64,000 nt of DNA from Vanilla planifolia (GCA_023846275.1 JAIUJO010000142.1:286501-350500); one strand, 5' to 3'; numbered from the stretch's first letter, positions 40,501-51,113 are shown. The notes: a model not told the origin generated them from the letters alone. Numbers and translations are program-made.

Positions 40501-43500
40501 CATGCATATCTGTGGGTGTTCATGTGTGTCATACACAACTGTGTGTGTGTGTGTGTTTGTGTGGTTGTGTAATTGTGTGTGTGTATGTGCATATGTATTT
40601 GTGTGCACTCACATGTGTGTGTATGCATGTTTGTTTATGCATGTGTGGTTGTGCATATGTCTACATGTATGTTTACATACATGTTTGATTATATTACATT
40701 ATGTGTGTTTGTGTTATTGCACATGTGTGTAGCAATGCATGTCCATGTGTTCATAAGTGTGTGTGTGTGTGTGTGTTTGCATAGATGTGCATGTGTACAT
40801 GCATGACATGTGTGAGTGTGCATATGTGTGAGTTAATGTGTGTGTCAATGTGTATACATATGTATATGCATATGTGTTTTAAAGTGTATGTCTAAGGGTG
40901 TGTGTGCAAGAGTGTTTTTGCATGTGATTATGTGCATATGCATGTGTTTGTGTGCATTTGTGTGTGTTCATGTGTGTGGATATTTGAGTGTGCATGTATT
41001 TGTGTGTTGTTGTGAGTGCATGTGTGTGTGCTACAGGCACATGTGCATGTATGTGTCTACATGTGAATGTCATATATGTGATTATGCATGTGTGTGTGCA
41101 TGTGTACTCAAGTGTTTATGTATCTGAATGTTTACATGTTTGTGAGTGTGCACAATTATGATTGTATTTGTGTGCACCTAAGTGTGTGTGTGTGTGTGTC
41201 TATACAAACATATGCCAGCCTATGCACATGCATGTGTCTGGGTGTGTGTGGGTGTATGTGTGCGTACATGTCTGTGCATGTATGTTTGCATGTGTGATCA
41301 CATTTGTGTGTGCATATGTCTGTGTGTGTATGTGTGTGCACTTGTGTATAGGTATATGCATGTGTATGCGTGTGTATATATGTATGTGCAAGTGTGTGTG
41401 TGTGCATGTGAATGCATGCTTGTGTGTGTGTGTGTATGTGGATGCATGCTTGTGTGAATTTGTGTGTGTGTGCAATTACCCCACATGCCCACGTGTATGC
41501 ATCTTTGTGTTTGTGCTTGCATATATATATATGCGTGGTTGTGTGTGTCTGGATGCATGTGTTTGTGTTTATGCATTTGTTTATGTGTTCTAGCATGTGC
41601 ACATTAATGCATTCATGCATGTGTGTTTGCATGCATGTTGGTGCAAGTTGTGTGTGTGCAAGATTTTGCATTCGTATACTATATACATGCATGTGAGTGA
41701 GTGTGTGTGTGTGTGTGTGCCAATCCATGTGAGTATGTACTAGTTTGCGTGTGTGTGCTAGCACTTATAGTTGTGTCTACATGTGTGTGTGTCAGTGTAT
41801 GTGTGTGCACACATATGTATGAGAATGTGAGTGTGTGTGTGTGTGTGGGAATGTGTGTGTCTCCATGGGAATGTGTGTGTGCACATAAGTGCACTCACTC
41901 AATGCTTGCTTTGCTTCTCCATGTGTGTGTGCATGAGTATTTATATGTATATGTGTACATGTGCATTTGTGTGTTGTGCACATGAGTATGTGTGTGCGTG
42001 TCACTATCTATGTGTTTTTTGTGCATGTGTGTGTTATTAGATGTGTGTGTACATGTGTGTTTGTTTGCATGTATGCCAATGCATCTATGTGTGTGACCAC
42101 ATTTATTTGTGCTTATATGGGCACGTTTGAGCTTGCTTGTGTGTGTGAGCTTCTTTTTGTGTGCTCTTATGCATGTGTCCTTGTTTGCATGTGTGTACGT
42201 GTTGTGCATGTGTGATATGTGTTTATGTGTGTGTGCATGCATGCATGTTTGTGCCTTAACTTTTGTGTGTGTGTGTGTGTTTATATGTGTGAGCATATGC
42301 ATGTATGTGTGAGCATGTATGCATGCAAGTTTCTTGGTGTTTGCATTGATGTTTATGTGTGTGTGATCATGTTCATGCATGGGTGTGTGTGTGTGTGTGT
42401 GTGTGTGTTCATGTGTATACGTGTGTGTGTGTGTGCATGCATACATGTGTTTTGTGTGCATGTGCATGGGTGTTCACATGTATGAATGGTTGTGTGTTTG
42501 CATGCATGTGTATGTGTGTACATGTGTCTATATCAGTGCATGTGTGGTTGTGTGTGTGTATAGGCATGAGTGTGTGTGGTTTTTTGTGCACTAAAGTGTA
42601 ATATGTGTACATGTGTGTGCATGTGTATGCATGTGTGTGTGTTGTGTGCAAATGTGTGCATGTGTGCACGTAGGTGTGTACGTGTGTGTGCACATGCATG
42701 AGTTTGTGTTTGTATGTGTGCATCCACACAAATATGTGTAATTATGTGTGTGTATACATCTGTGTGTGTGTGTATGCATATGAGAGTATGTGTGTGCATG
42801 TTTGTTTGTGAAATACTTTGTGTGTGCGTGGAAATTGTGATTGTGTGCATACATGTGTATGTGTGTGTGTTTATGTGCGTGCATATATGTGTCTATGTTC
42901 ACATGCATGTGCATGTGTATGCATAGGTGTTTGCATTTGTGTATTTGTGTTTGTGCATGCAATTGTATGTGCATGTGGCCTTGAGCATGTGTAAGTGTTT
43001 GTGTGTGTGCATATGTGTGTGTGCACATGTGTGTGTGTATGTATGTGTGTTTCTACATTTGTGTGTGCCTTTGTATTCAAATATGTGCATGTGCATGCAT
43101 GTGAGCATGTGTGTATGTGTATGTGTGCATGTGTACATGTGTGTGTGTGTGTATGCATGAGTGTGTGCATGTGTATGTGTGCATGTGAATGCATCTAAGT
43201 GTATGCATACTTGTGTGTGCATGTGTGTGTATGTGAATGTGCGTATGTATGCATGTTTGTGAGTATGCATATATGTTAGTTTGTATCTATGTGGGTGTTT
43301 GCGTGTGTACGTGCATGCTTTTTTGTATGTGTGTACAATTATGCATCTGTGTGTATGGGTGTGCTTGTCCGTGCGTGCACATGTTCGCATGTGTGGGTGT
43401 ATGTGTGCTTGTATATGTGTGTGTGTGTGTGTATGTGTGGGTGTTTGTGTGTGCATGTGTATGTGTGTGTACAAGTGTACTTATGCATGTTTGTATGCCT

Positions 43501-46242
43501 TTTTATTTTGCATGTGTGTGTATGTAAATATATGTGTATGCAAGTGTAATTGTGTGCAAGTGTGTGTGCGTGTGTGTATTCACGTGTGCAAGTGTGTGTG
43601 CATGCAAGTTTGTGTACATATGAGTGTGCATGAGTGTATCCATATGTACATGTTTGTGCATGTGTGTGAGGGTGTGTGGGTGGAAGTTTGGGTACATGTG
43701 TGTGCATGTGTGTGTGCATGTATTCATTTGTATCATATGCTTGTACATTAGTGTATGTGTGTGCATGTGTTTGCACATCATTGCTTGCATATGAATGCAT
43801 GTATGTGTGCATTTGTGAATATGTATGTGCACATGGGCATGTGTGAGTGTGTTTTCTTATCTATACATTTGTTTGTGTATGTGCATGTGTTTGTGTCAGT
43901 GTACATGTATGTGTTTGTATGAAAATGTGTAGTTTTGCGAATGTGTGTGTGTGTGCATGCATGTACATTTGTTTTTGAGAATGTGGGTATGAATGCATTA
44001 GTGCATGCATGCACATTTGGGTGTGTGCATCTATGTTTGCTTGTGCATATGTTCGTTTGTGTACATTTGTGTGTGCATGTGTGGTTGTGTGTGTGCATAC
44101 GTGTGTTTTGCATCTATGTGTGCATGTGCTTGTACACCTGTGTGTGTTCATTTTTGAGCATGAATCTATGTCTGTGGGTGTGTGTGTGTGTGCATGCATA
44201 CATATGTGGGTACTGTTAGTAGACTTCTGTGTACATGTGTGTTCACATGTATGTGCTTGTGTGTGTATGTGTGTGTAGGTTTGCACACACATGTATGTGT
44301 TTGTGTGTGCCCATGTGCATGTTTGTGTATGTGGGTGCATGTATGCTTATGTCTATGTGTATGTGCTTGTGTGTTTGCATACATGAATACATGTGAGTGT
44401 GTGTACTTGTGTGTGAGCATATGTTCATGCGTATGCATGCATGTGTATGTGCACAAGAGAGCACAAGTCTGTGCATGCCTATGTGTGCTTCTTGGTATAT
44501 TTGTGTGTTTTTTTGTATGTCTATGTAAGGTTATGTGCATGCATGCATGTGTTTATGTGCATGCATGTGTATGCATGTAAAAATGTGTTTGTGTGTGTGA
44601 TGGTATATGAATGTGTGAGTATGTGTATACATGCATCGATGTACGTGCATGCTTGTGTGTGTGGCTATTTGTGTGTTCGTGTATGTGCATGTGTTTTTGT
44701 GTATGTGTCTATGTGTGTGAGTGTGCCTGTGTGTGTGTGTGTCCAACAACATGTGTGGGTCCTCACGTGTGTTTGTGCATGTCTATGTGCATATTTGTAT
44801 GTGTAGATGTGTGTGTTAGTGTGTGTGCATATGTCTGCATACATGTTTATGTGTGTGCATGTTTGCATGTGTGGGTTGTTACACATGTGTATGTGTGGGT
44901 GTGCACGTCCATGTATGTGTGTATGTGTGTGATGGTACATGTCTGTGTGTATGTGTGTGCATGTGTTTATGCATAAGTTTTAGGTGTGCATGTCTGTGCA
45001 TATGTGTATATATGTGTGTGCATATATGCATCTATGTGTACATGTGTGTGTGTACATACATCTATATGTGTTTGTGGGTATGTGCACATATCTATGTGTT
45101 CATCCTCTTGTGTGTGCGTGTGCATGTGCCTGTGTGTATTTGTGTGTGCATGCACACATGTGTGTGTGCATATGTGTCTGGGTGTCTGTTCATGCTTGTG
45201 TAAGCACACATGCTTGTGCATTTGTGTGTAAGCATGTGTGTGCCTACATATATGTGCATGTCTTTTATGCATGTGTAGTGCTTGTGTGTGTTCATGACTA
45301 GAGTTAGTTTGTGTATGTGTGTGTACATGTGCATGCGTGTATGCATGTTTATATGTCATATGCATGTGTGTGTATAGGTGTGTGCATATGCATATATGTT
45401 TGTTTATTTGTTTACATGTGTGCATTTGTGTATACGATTGTGCACATGTGTTCATGTGTGCATGTATGTGTGGGTGCATATGTTTATGCATGTCATGCGA
45501 GTGTGTAAGCATGCATGTGCATGTATTTACAGTTATAAGTGTGTGCGTGTTACTGCATGTGTGTGTATGTGTTTGAGCATGTGTATTTGTGTGTGTGTGT
45601 GTGTGCATGTATAAGGGTGTATGCATATGTGTTTGTGTGTGCTATGCGTGCATGCATGTTCATGTATTACATTTGTGTGGTTATGTGCATCTGTGTATAC
45701 AAGTGTTTATTTGTATTCATGTGCAAGTGTGTATGAATGTGCCTTTGTGCATGTGTATGTACTTGTGTGAGTATGTATGTGTGTGTGTGTGTATGCATGT
45801 GTATGCATTTGTGCATGTGCTTGTGCAAGCGAACGAGTGCATGTGTGCTTACGTGTATATGTGTGTGTCTACATGTGTGCAAATGTGTGTGTGTGTACAT
45901 GTGCATGGTGGTGTGTTTGTAGGTGAATTTGAGTGTGTGAGAATGTGTGTTATATTTGTGGGTGCATGTGTTTGTGTATGTGTGCATGTCTATATGCATT
46001 TGTATGTGTGTGTGTGTGTGGTTGTAGTATGGGTGTCTGTGTGTACATGTGTCTCTGTGTGTGTGTGTGCATATGTGCTTGTGTGTGCATGGGTACACAC
46101 GTCTCTTTGTGTTTGCTTGTGTTCATGTGTGCATGTGTATGTGCTTGAGTGTGTGTCTATGTATGCATGTGTGTGTGCCAGTGCATGTGCATATGTGTAT
46201 TTGTGTGTAGATGTGCACGTGTGGGTGTGCATGCTTATGTGA

Positions 46243-46243
<1 letters not shown>

Positions 46244-46310
<67 letters not shown>
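46244..46310. repeat. (TA)33 run
   Basis: Sixty-seven bases of uninterrupted alternating T/A, the longest perfect simple repeat in the window, 610 bases upstream of the retrotransposon. It is embedded in TG repeat on both sides. It probably forms a cruciform under torsional stress and is a likely point of sequencing or assembly length error. Confidence 0.95.
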
Positions 46311-46313
<3 letters not shown>

Positions 46314-46619
46314 TTTGTTCATGCCTATGTGTGTATGTGTAGGAGTGTGTGTTGTGTGCGTAGGTTGTGTTAGTGTATGTACATGTACATGTGTGTGCTC
46401 ATATATGCATGCATCTATGTGTGTGTGTGTGTGTGTTCATGCATGCATATGTGCATGGGTGTATATTTGCATGAGTGAGCTTATGCATATGCATAATTCT
46501 TTGTGTGTGTTTATGCATGTGTGTGTATGCATGTGTGTTGTGCATGTGTATATGTGTACATGTGTGCATGTTTGCATGCACGTGCAAGCATGTGTGCATG
46601 TGTTTGCATGTACTAGGTT

Positions 46620-46650
<31 letters not shown>

Positions 46651-47182
46651 GTGTAGGGGTGTATGTATACGTTTGTGCGAGCATATTTATATGCAGCAAC
46701 ATACATGTGTGTGTGTAGGTTAGCATGCACATGTATGTGTGCATGTTCATGTGTGTGAGTGTGTGTGGGTTTTTTTGTGTGCATGTGTGTGGGAATGTGA
46801 GCATGCACATGTGTGTGTGAGTGTGTATTCATGTTTGTACATATATGAGTGCATATGTGTGTGTGTGAGTGATTGCTTATTTGTAACTTTGTGTGAATGT
46901 ATGTGTGTGCATGTGTGTGTGATATTAGAGCTCTAACATTAGTTGACAAACATACATCAATGGCATCACACTTGTTATATATGTTGGTCTGTGCAAAATT
47001 TGTTTGAAAATTGCTTAAAAAATTCCTAAAATTGAGTTTTCATTTCTATTTTTTGTCACTTTTTGCCATCCACCACTATCTGTTGCCATCATTATTGCTA
47101 TTAATAGTCATTGTCATAGTTCTCATCGAATTTGTGCACCCAAGTGACCTGATTGACCCATGAATCTGCCTAATATACTCGT

Positions 47183-47270
47183 CCCATGTAGACCCATTAC
47201 TTGTGACAACCATTCGATCTGCTCTGATTAGTGACAACCCATGTCGGCCCACTAGTCCTTGTCAACCTTT
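47183..47270 (+). repeat. Imperfect ~55-bp repeat in the LTR U3 region
   Basis: CCCATGTAGACCCA...TTGTGACAACC (from 47,183) is echoed by CCCATGTCGGCCCA...TTGTCAACC (from 47,238). Repeated blocks upstream of the TATA box are typical of LTR enhancer regions; an enhancer role here is inference. Confidence 0.55.
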
Positions 47271-47477
47271 GTTGTTCTGCTCAACCCACACCTACCTGAA
47301 AATTAGACTGATAGCTATGCTTATGCCGCTTGCCTACCGTTTTGCCTCCTCTCATTTCCTTGCTCATCATTACCACAGCCCAAAACACATGGCTAGATTG
47401 AGAACTTCTTAATGTCAATTAATTTTGTAGTTTTTTTTTTCATTTTTTAAAAATTATTGATGTACTTTTGAGGTTCT

Positions 47478-47485
47478 TATAAATA
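47478..47485 (+). promoter_or_regulatory. LTR TATA box
   Basis: TATAAATA sits in the context GGTTCTTATAAATAAGAA, followed by GTTCCCCATG and an AATAAT-containing stretch about 20-30 bases on. This TATA-then-AATAA arrangement matches the U3/R part of plant LTRs, so transcription of the ancestral element probably began near 47,510. Confidence 0.65.
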
Positions 47486-47610
47486 AGAATGTTCCCCATG
47501 TTGAAAAACAATAATCTTGAATTAAAAATTTCTTTTGTTTCTATGATTTGATCTTTCTAAACAAATAATGTGTACCTAACTCTAGTTTGAGAGATATCAA
47601 GTTCTCTTGT

Positions 47611-47740
47611 GAGAGTCAAGGATCGAAGGTGAGAGACCTTCCATAAAGAGAGTTGGTAACCAAACCATTTTGAGAAACAAAGATTGAAGTTAGAGACCTT
47701 CCATCGAGAGAATCGATAAGAAAACAAATTCCTCATTTCA
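47611..47740 (+). repeat. ~60-bp tandem duplication within the LTR
   Basis: GAT(C/T)GAAG(G)T then AGAGACCTTCCAT and GAGA..CGATAA-type words occur at about 47,621-47,660 and again at 47,682-47,720, an offset of 60-61 bases with a one-base indel. It lies downstream of the TATA box, in the R/U5 part of the LTR. Confidence 0.7.
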
Positions 47741-48328
47741 TTAATGCTCATAAGTCTTCACCGAAGTTTTCACTCTCATAATCTAATCACCAAATGCTAC
47801 CCACTTCAATAAAGCTCCAGATCTTTGCCTATTATCTTATTACTCTACTAAGCCAAGCTTCACCACCAACCCAAACCACCACCTTGCCACACTTTTTTTA
47901 TCTTTGGTGCTCGACATGCAACACCAATGCAATTGCAAGACATCATTGACAAAATAGACTAGTCTTCTAGCATCTTTTATTTTCTATGTAATAATTTAAA
48001 GTTAATATTGTTCTTTCTTCTATTAAAATACTTCACATAGAGTTTATCTTAAGTTTTTTTATTTTATGTGCGAAATTAGATATGAGAAGAACTATTTCAC
48101 AAGACTCTATTATTAATATTAAATGTATTACCACTTACTCCACTTAAAAATCAATACAATAATTATGGATACCAATCTTTGAGGAATTCTAAAATATCAT
48201 ACATATCACCAAACCCTAATTAATATATAGTATTGTTTTATATTCTCTAATAATTTATTAAGCATCTTTAGTATTGTAGGCTCTAAATTAGACTCTAGTA
48301 GAAGTTTAAATCTGTCTTGCATCAACTT

Positions 48329-48340
48329 TGGTATTAGAGA
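48329..48340 (+). other. Primer-binding site, initiator-Met tRNA type
   Basis: TGGTATTAGAGA differs at two positions from TGGTATCAGAGC, the usual plant LTR-retrotransposon primer site complementary to the 3' end of initiator methionine tRNA. One of the two differences is a C-to-T change. It follows the LTR end by about four bases, the expected spacing for starting minus-strand DNA. Confidence 0.85.
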
Positions 48341-48744
48341 ATAGTTTTTTTAATAAAATATTTTTTCTTTAGTTTTTTGCTTACTATATCCATTAAAGAA
48401 TTCTTAACTAGTTTTGGAAAAACTTTGTCATCGGAGATGGTATAAAAATAGTGACACAACACCCCACCATCTTTCCAAGGAACCATCCAGTTTGGTCTAA
48501 GAGATGGTCCATCTTAAGCGAGACTTTTATTAGTCCATTTTCTTAAAAGCATTCCCTATCTCAACTTTGGTGGTCTATAATTGGGTCACTTTGCTTTCAC
48601 AATTTTTAAAAAAATATAATGAAAAAAGGAAGATATCTCACAATATTATTATATATTAAAAAATATATTTGATACTTTTTTTCCTTAATATTTCTCTATG
48701 TTGTAAACCTTTGTATGATAATAAAGATAGATAAACCTTATCAA
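48341..48744 (+). other. Untranslated leader of the retroelement
   Basis: About 0.4 kb of AT-rich sequence between the primer-binding site and the first gag codon. I see no coding frame or other signal; the packaging signal of the ancestral element would lie here, but nothing identifies it. Confidence 0.6.
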
Positions 48745-49980
48745 ATGGCAAATCATAATGAAGAATACATCCAAAACACATGATAAAACTTAAACTGAGA
48801 ATCGATGTTAGAAATATCTTGATAGAACACCCAACTCACCTAGATAATTGAACAAATTCTCCTAAACAAATAGTATGAACCAAATCTTAAAAGTGAAAGG
48901 GATAATAAGAGAAGAAATGTCATGTCTAATGATTTAGAGAAAGAAAACTCTAAGAGATATAAGAACTATAAAAGACTTTATGATCTTTCTAATGAATTCG
49001 ATTAAGATATCCAATATAGAAATCATGATCATAAAAGAAGAAATGAACCTTCTGATAAGTCAGACCAAAATAATGACTTAGATATGTCTAGTGAGTAAAA
49101 AAGACCTAAAAGATATTAAGATAGAGAGCATATCCCTAATATGAAGTTTGAAGCCTCAATTTTTTATGATAGTTTTATTGCTAAGGATCAAATATATTAA
49201 CAAACTAATATGGATTATTACTTCAAATTGTACCAAATTAATGAGCAAAGAAGATATCAATTTATTAAGACTAAACACATTGGTATTAATCATAAGTTAA
49301 AAGCTTAAAGTGATAATATGCTAACAATGATAGAGAGGTACCCTAAACTTGGAGAAACCTTAAGGTTAATTTGTATAATAAGTTTGTTCTAATAAACTAT
49401 AATGCCAAAATATTAAATAATTGACAAAGGTTTTCCCAAGGTGGTAGATTCATTGAGAAGTATATTAACAAGTGTGACGGTTATAAACATAGGTGCAATA
49501 TAGAAAAACCTGAGCATGTAGTACCACTTTTAAGGATATGTCTAAAGGAATACAGATAGGTTAAGCTTAACTTAAGAAATATCATTATCTTAGAGAAAGC
49601 TTATTATATAGCTAGAAATATGAAAAAAAGAATTATTATTTTAAGAGAAATGACTAGCCAATCCCTCTAAAGGCTCACATCACCATTTCTTATCCTATTC
49701 ATACTCGTACTTTGTGTACCCCCTCCACCATAATGTCTAAACCTTCCAAACTGGCATTGGCACCAACTTCTTCACACCCTTCCTTAAGCTAACCAACCCA
49801 TTCTAGAATTACTTATTTTACATGCTATAAAAAGAGGTATGTAGCTACTAACTGCCCAAAGATGTCTATGACTATGAACCAAGATAAAGATAATAAATAA
49901 TAGTCAAAGAAAGAAGAAAACATGATATCTAACGAGGAAGCTAAGAAAAAATTAGAAAATATGAAAAATTTTGTGATTTT
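48745..49980 (+). pseudogene. gag: Ty3/gypsy gag pseudogene (capsid, zinc knuckle, linker to protease)
   Basis: Gag formed the virus-like particle that packages retroelement RNA. An ATG at 48,745 opens one frame that can be followed to about 49,345 through a Lys/Arg/Asn-rich N-terminal part into the capsid region (from MKFEASIFYD at 49,141). It crosses 12 in-frame stops: six TAA, three TGA, three TAG. At about 49,350 the frame shifts at a TWRNLK motif. It continues through LYNKFV, QRFSQGGRFIEKYINKC and an LNLRNIIILEKAYYIARNM stretch, which correspond in order to the conserved retrotransposon-gag domain, with two more stops. A further shift leads to the zinc knuckle at 49,823 and a Lys/Glu-rich linker. 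The frame is followed only as a ghost; no intact protein could be made. Confidence 0.85.
49823..49855 (+). other. Remnant of the gag CCHC zinc knuckle
   Basis: The translation C-Y-K-K-R-Y-V-A-T-N-C-P keeps the first and last cysteines of a nucleic-acid-binding CCHC knuckle. The second cysteine and the histidine are lost, with about three codons deleted, so zinc binding would be impossible. Its place right after the capsid region and before a Lys/Glu-rich linker is as expected. Confidence 0.75.
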
Positions 49981-50084
49981 TTTTAGTAGTTAGGTCCCTT
50001 ATAGCCCCACAACCACAATGACTGGGAGTGCTTTAACATCTTTAGCATCAACATAAAAATTAAAGAAGAACAATGTAGGATGAC
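49981..50084 (+). other. Gag-pol linker and junction of a large internal deletion
   Basis: After a T-run frameshift, 49,983-50,024 reads LVVRSLIAPQPQ, resembling the LVVRRxL-type segment that precedes protease in plant chromoviruses. Only some 40-60 bases later the sequence is already in the integrase core. Protease, reverse transcriptase, RNase H and the N-terminal part of integrase are absent. The junction lies between about 50,025 and 50,084. I see no second element inserted here, so a simple deletion is the likeliest explanation. Confidence 0.7.
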
Positions 50085-50960
50085 TTAGTATTCAATAAAG
50101 AAGTAAAATTTATTATTTAATTTTGGAGGATTGTCTAGCATTTACTAAGGATCAATCTAAAAATTTTCTTTAGTCTATAACCTACACAAAGATAGATAAA
50201 TGGAAGTAATAAATTATAATCTAGGAAATCTTCATCAAAGCTTGATAGGAGGACAACCTAAGCTGTGGGATCAACTTCTATAATGAGTCAAATTTACATA
50301 CAATAATTTTGTGAATCATAGTATTTTTCTAATTCCTTTCACAATGCATTAGAATAATAAGCCAAGGTCATCTATTGATCATTTTTTTTACTAGTGGATT
50401 TTCAAACTTTGATCTCTACTTTTTTTTATATCTCTTATAAAACAATATCTAAAAAATTAATTTAAGTAACAAAAGATATAAAAAACTAGTATATGCTCTA
50501 AACATAGTTAGAGAATTTCATGAAAGAGACTATTATAATTAAAGTTAGGTCAAAATAAGTCCCTCCTAGAGCTTACAAGAAATTACAAGCATGTGAAACT
50601 AGACTTTTTAAGATTATTCAAAAACTTGAAACTAATGTATATGTGTTGGATTTGCTAGAAGAGCATGAGATTAATGCAACCTTTATCATTAAGGATTTAG
50701 TCTCATATAGAGCACCACATCAAATACCTAGTGAACTATTTGAGCTTAATTCTTTCATGTTAACTAAACCCTTTCCTACCATTACATTAATCATGAGAGC
50801 ATGCAAGAACAATATAGAGGAAAGTTTAGATCATGATAGAATTCTTACCAAAGATTACAAACTAAGAGAACTTTTAGTGTGGCAGAAGGGCAAGCCTTCA
50901 ACTAAGAACTCTTGGCTTACATATGATATACCTTATGTCATAATCTTTCACAGCTGTTAA
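50085..50960 (+). pseudogene. Ty3/gypsy integrase pseudogene, C-terminal part with chromodomain-like tail
   Basis: Integrase inserts the DNA copy into the host chromosome. The piece starts with LVFNKEVKF at 50,085, at the place of the second catalytic Asp, which reads Asn here. After a one-base shift near 50,130 the core continues with FSLVYNLHKDR, a stop, then MEVIN. The catalytic Glu (codon 50,203) is kept and lies about 35 residues from the Asn, the DD35E spacing. LGNLHQSLIGGQPKLWDQLL, two stops and VKFTYNNFVNHS follow in the same frame and match the family order. After another shift, 50,559-50,960 is open: KLQACETRLFKIIQKLETN, a VYVLDL and NATFIIKDLVSYR C-terminal segment, then a chromodomain-like tail. 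A GTG at 50,643 opens the longest intact piece (about 105 codons), but this is not a real start. Confidence 0.88.
50826..50936 (+). other. Chromodomain-like tail of the integrase pseudogene
   Basis: The last ~37 residues before the stop include DRILTKDYKLRELLVWQKGK followed by a Pro and a Trp-Leu-Thr. The pattern of a hydrophobic-Leu-Val-x-Trp, Lys-Gly-Lys/Arg-Pro and a second Trp matches the chromodomain-type tail of plant chromovirus integrases, which steers insertion to modified chromatin. The assignment is by pattern only. Confidence 0.6.
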
Positions 50961-51013
50961 AGTACTATGATACCCAACACCTCTGTACCACCAGGCCAAA
51001 CTCTCTCCCTCCT

Positions 51014-51021
51014 GAGGAGGA
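51014..51021 (+). other. Polypurine tract before the 3' LTR
   Basis: GAGGAGGA lies immediately before the TGATG that starts the 3' LTR fragment. A short purine run in exactly this position primes plus-strand synthesis in LTR retroelements. Confidence 0.7.
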
Positions 51022-51113
51022 TGATGTAGGAGCATTTAACATTAGCTCACAAGCACACATCCACTAGCATTGCACTAGTTTGAAAAGTCTATTGGTGAAT
51101 TTTGGCTCAAACT
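51022..51113 (+). mobile_element. Truncated 3' LTR (first ~92 bp)
   Basis: TGATGTAGGAGCATTTAACA begins a stretch that aligns with the 5' LTR start at 46,920: shared words are TAACATTAG, ACAA(A/G)CA(T/C)ACATC, GCAT, CACT(T/A)GTT, TTGGT and AATTT. By eye, roughly a quarter to a third of positions differ, so the copies separated long ago. Homology ends near 51,113, where CA-rich repeat starts; the remaining ~1.3 kb of LTR is not present downstream. Confidence 0.8.

Larger units (their letters stand above)
413..46919. repeat. 46.5-kb degenerate TG-rich low-complexity tract
   Basis: The + strand is almost wholly made of TG, CA and TA dinucleotide steps, so pyrimidine and purine alternate for long distances. 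The commonest words are runs of TGTG separated by GCATG, GTATG and TTTG. Pure (TG)n runs are short, up to about 13 units, so this is a diverged array and not a clean microsatellite. CG steps are present but sparse. The strand is strongly T+G-biased from end to end. I found no intron/exon structure, tRNA, rRNA or recognisable protein in it. The open frames it produces exist because the repeated words contain stops only where GTGA or GTAG variants fall in frame; their products are repetitive Cys/Val/Met/His (this strand) or His/Thr (other strand) strings with no domain. Confidence 0.95.
46920..48324 (+). mobile_element. 5' LTR of the Ty3/gypsy element (about 1.4 kb)
   Basis: It starts TGATATTAGAGC directly after TG repeat. 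The end is placed at a CA about 4 bases before the primer-binding site (an alternative CA is at 48,320-48,321). The start is supported by its match to 51,022-51,113. It contains imperfect ~55-bp repeats in the probable U3 part, a TATA box, and a ~60-bp tandem duplication downstream. Small open frames inside it (47,203-47,412 on +, 47,557-47,751 on -) show no domain and are not considered genes. No target-site duplication can be checked because the other LTR is truncated. Confidence 0.8.
46920..51113 (+). mobile_element. Decayed Ty3/gypsy LTR retrotransposon (chromovirus-like), 3'-truncated
   Basis: This AT-rich island interrupts the low-complexity tract. In order it has a 5' LTR, a tRNA primer-binding site, a gag pseudogene with zinc-knuckle remnant, a gag-protease linker, the C-terminal part of integrase with a chromodomain-like tail, a polypurine tract, and the first ~92 bases of a 3' LTR. 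The two LTR starts align: both begin TGAT, pass through TAACATTAG about 14-18 bases in, then ACATC and CACT(T/A)GTT. That fixes orientation and both outer edges. Protease, reverse transcriptase, RNase H and the front of integrase are missing. Many in-frame stops and several frameshifts show it is long dead. The integrase order and C-terminal module point to a chromovirus, REINA-like at best guess; the clade is not proven. Confidence 0.9.

Noticed and set aside
376..46949. Numerous open frames of 60-330 codons in the TG tract (for example 15,346-16,338 on +)
   Set aside because: Composition artefacts: overlapping in all frames and both strands, Cys/Val/Met/His or His/Thr strings only, no domain, and no frame conserved between the units of the 30-37.6 kb array.
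47203..47751. Two short open frames (69 and 64 codons) in the AT-rich region
   Set aside because: They lie inside the LTR. The minus-strand one is produced by the 60-bp tandem duplication. No similarity to a known protein is recognised.
48329..48340. A tRNA gene at the TGGTATTAGAGA site
   Set aside because: Only the 12-base primer-binding complement is present; no cloverleaf-forming sequence surrounds it.
50643..50960. A functional small protein from the intact 105-codon frame
   Set aside because: It starts mid-domain at a GTG, and the upstream sequence continues the integrase reading; it is the stop-free end of a pseudogene.
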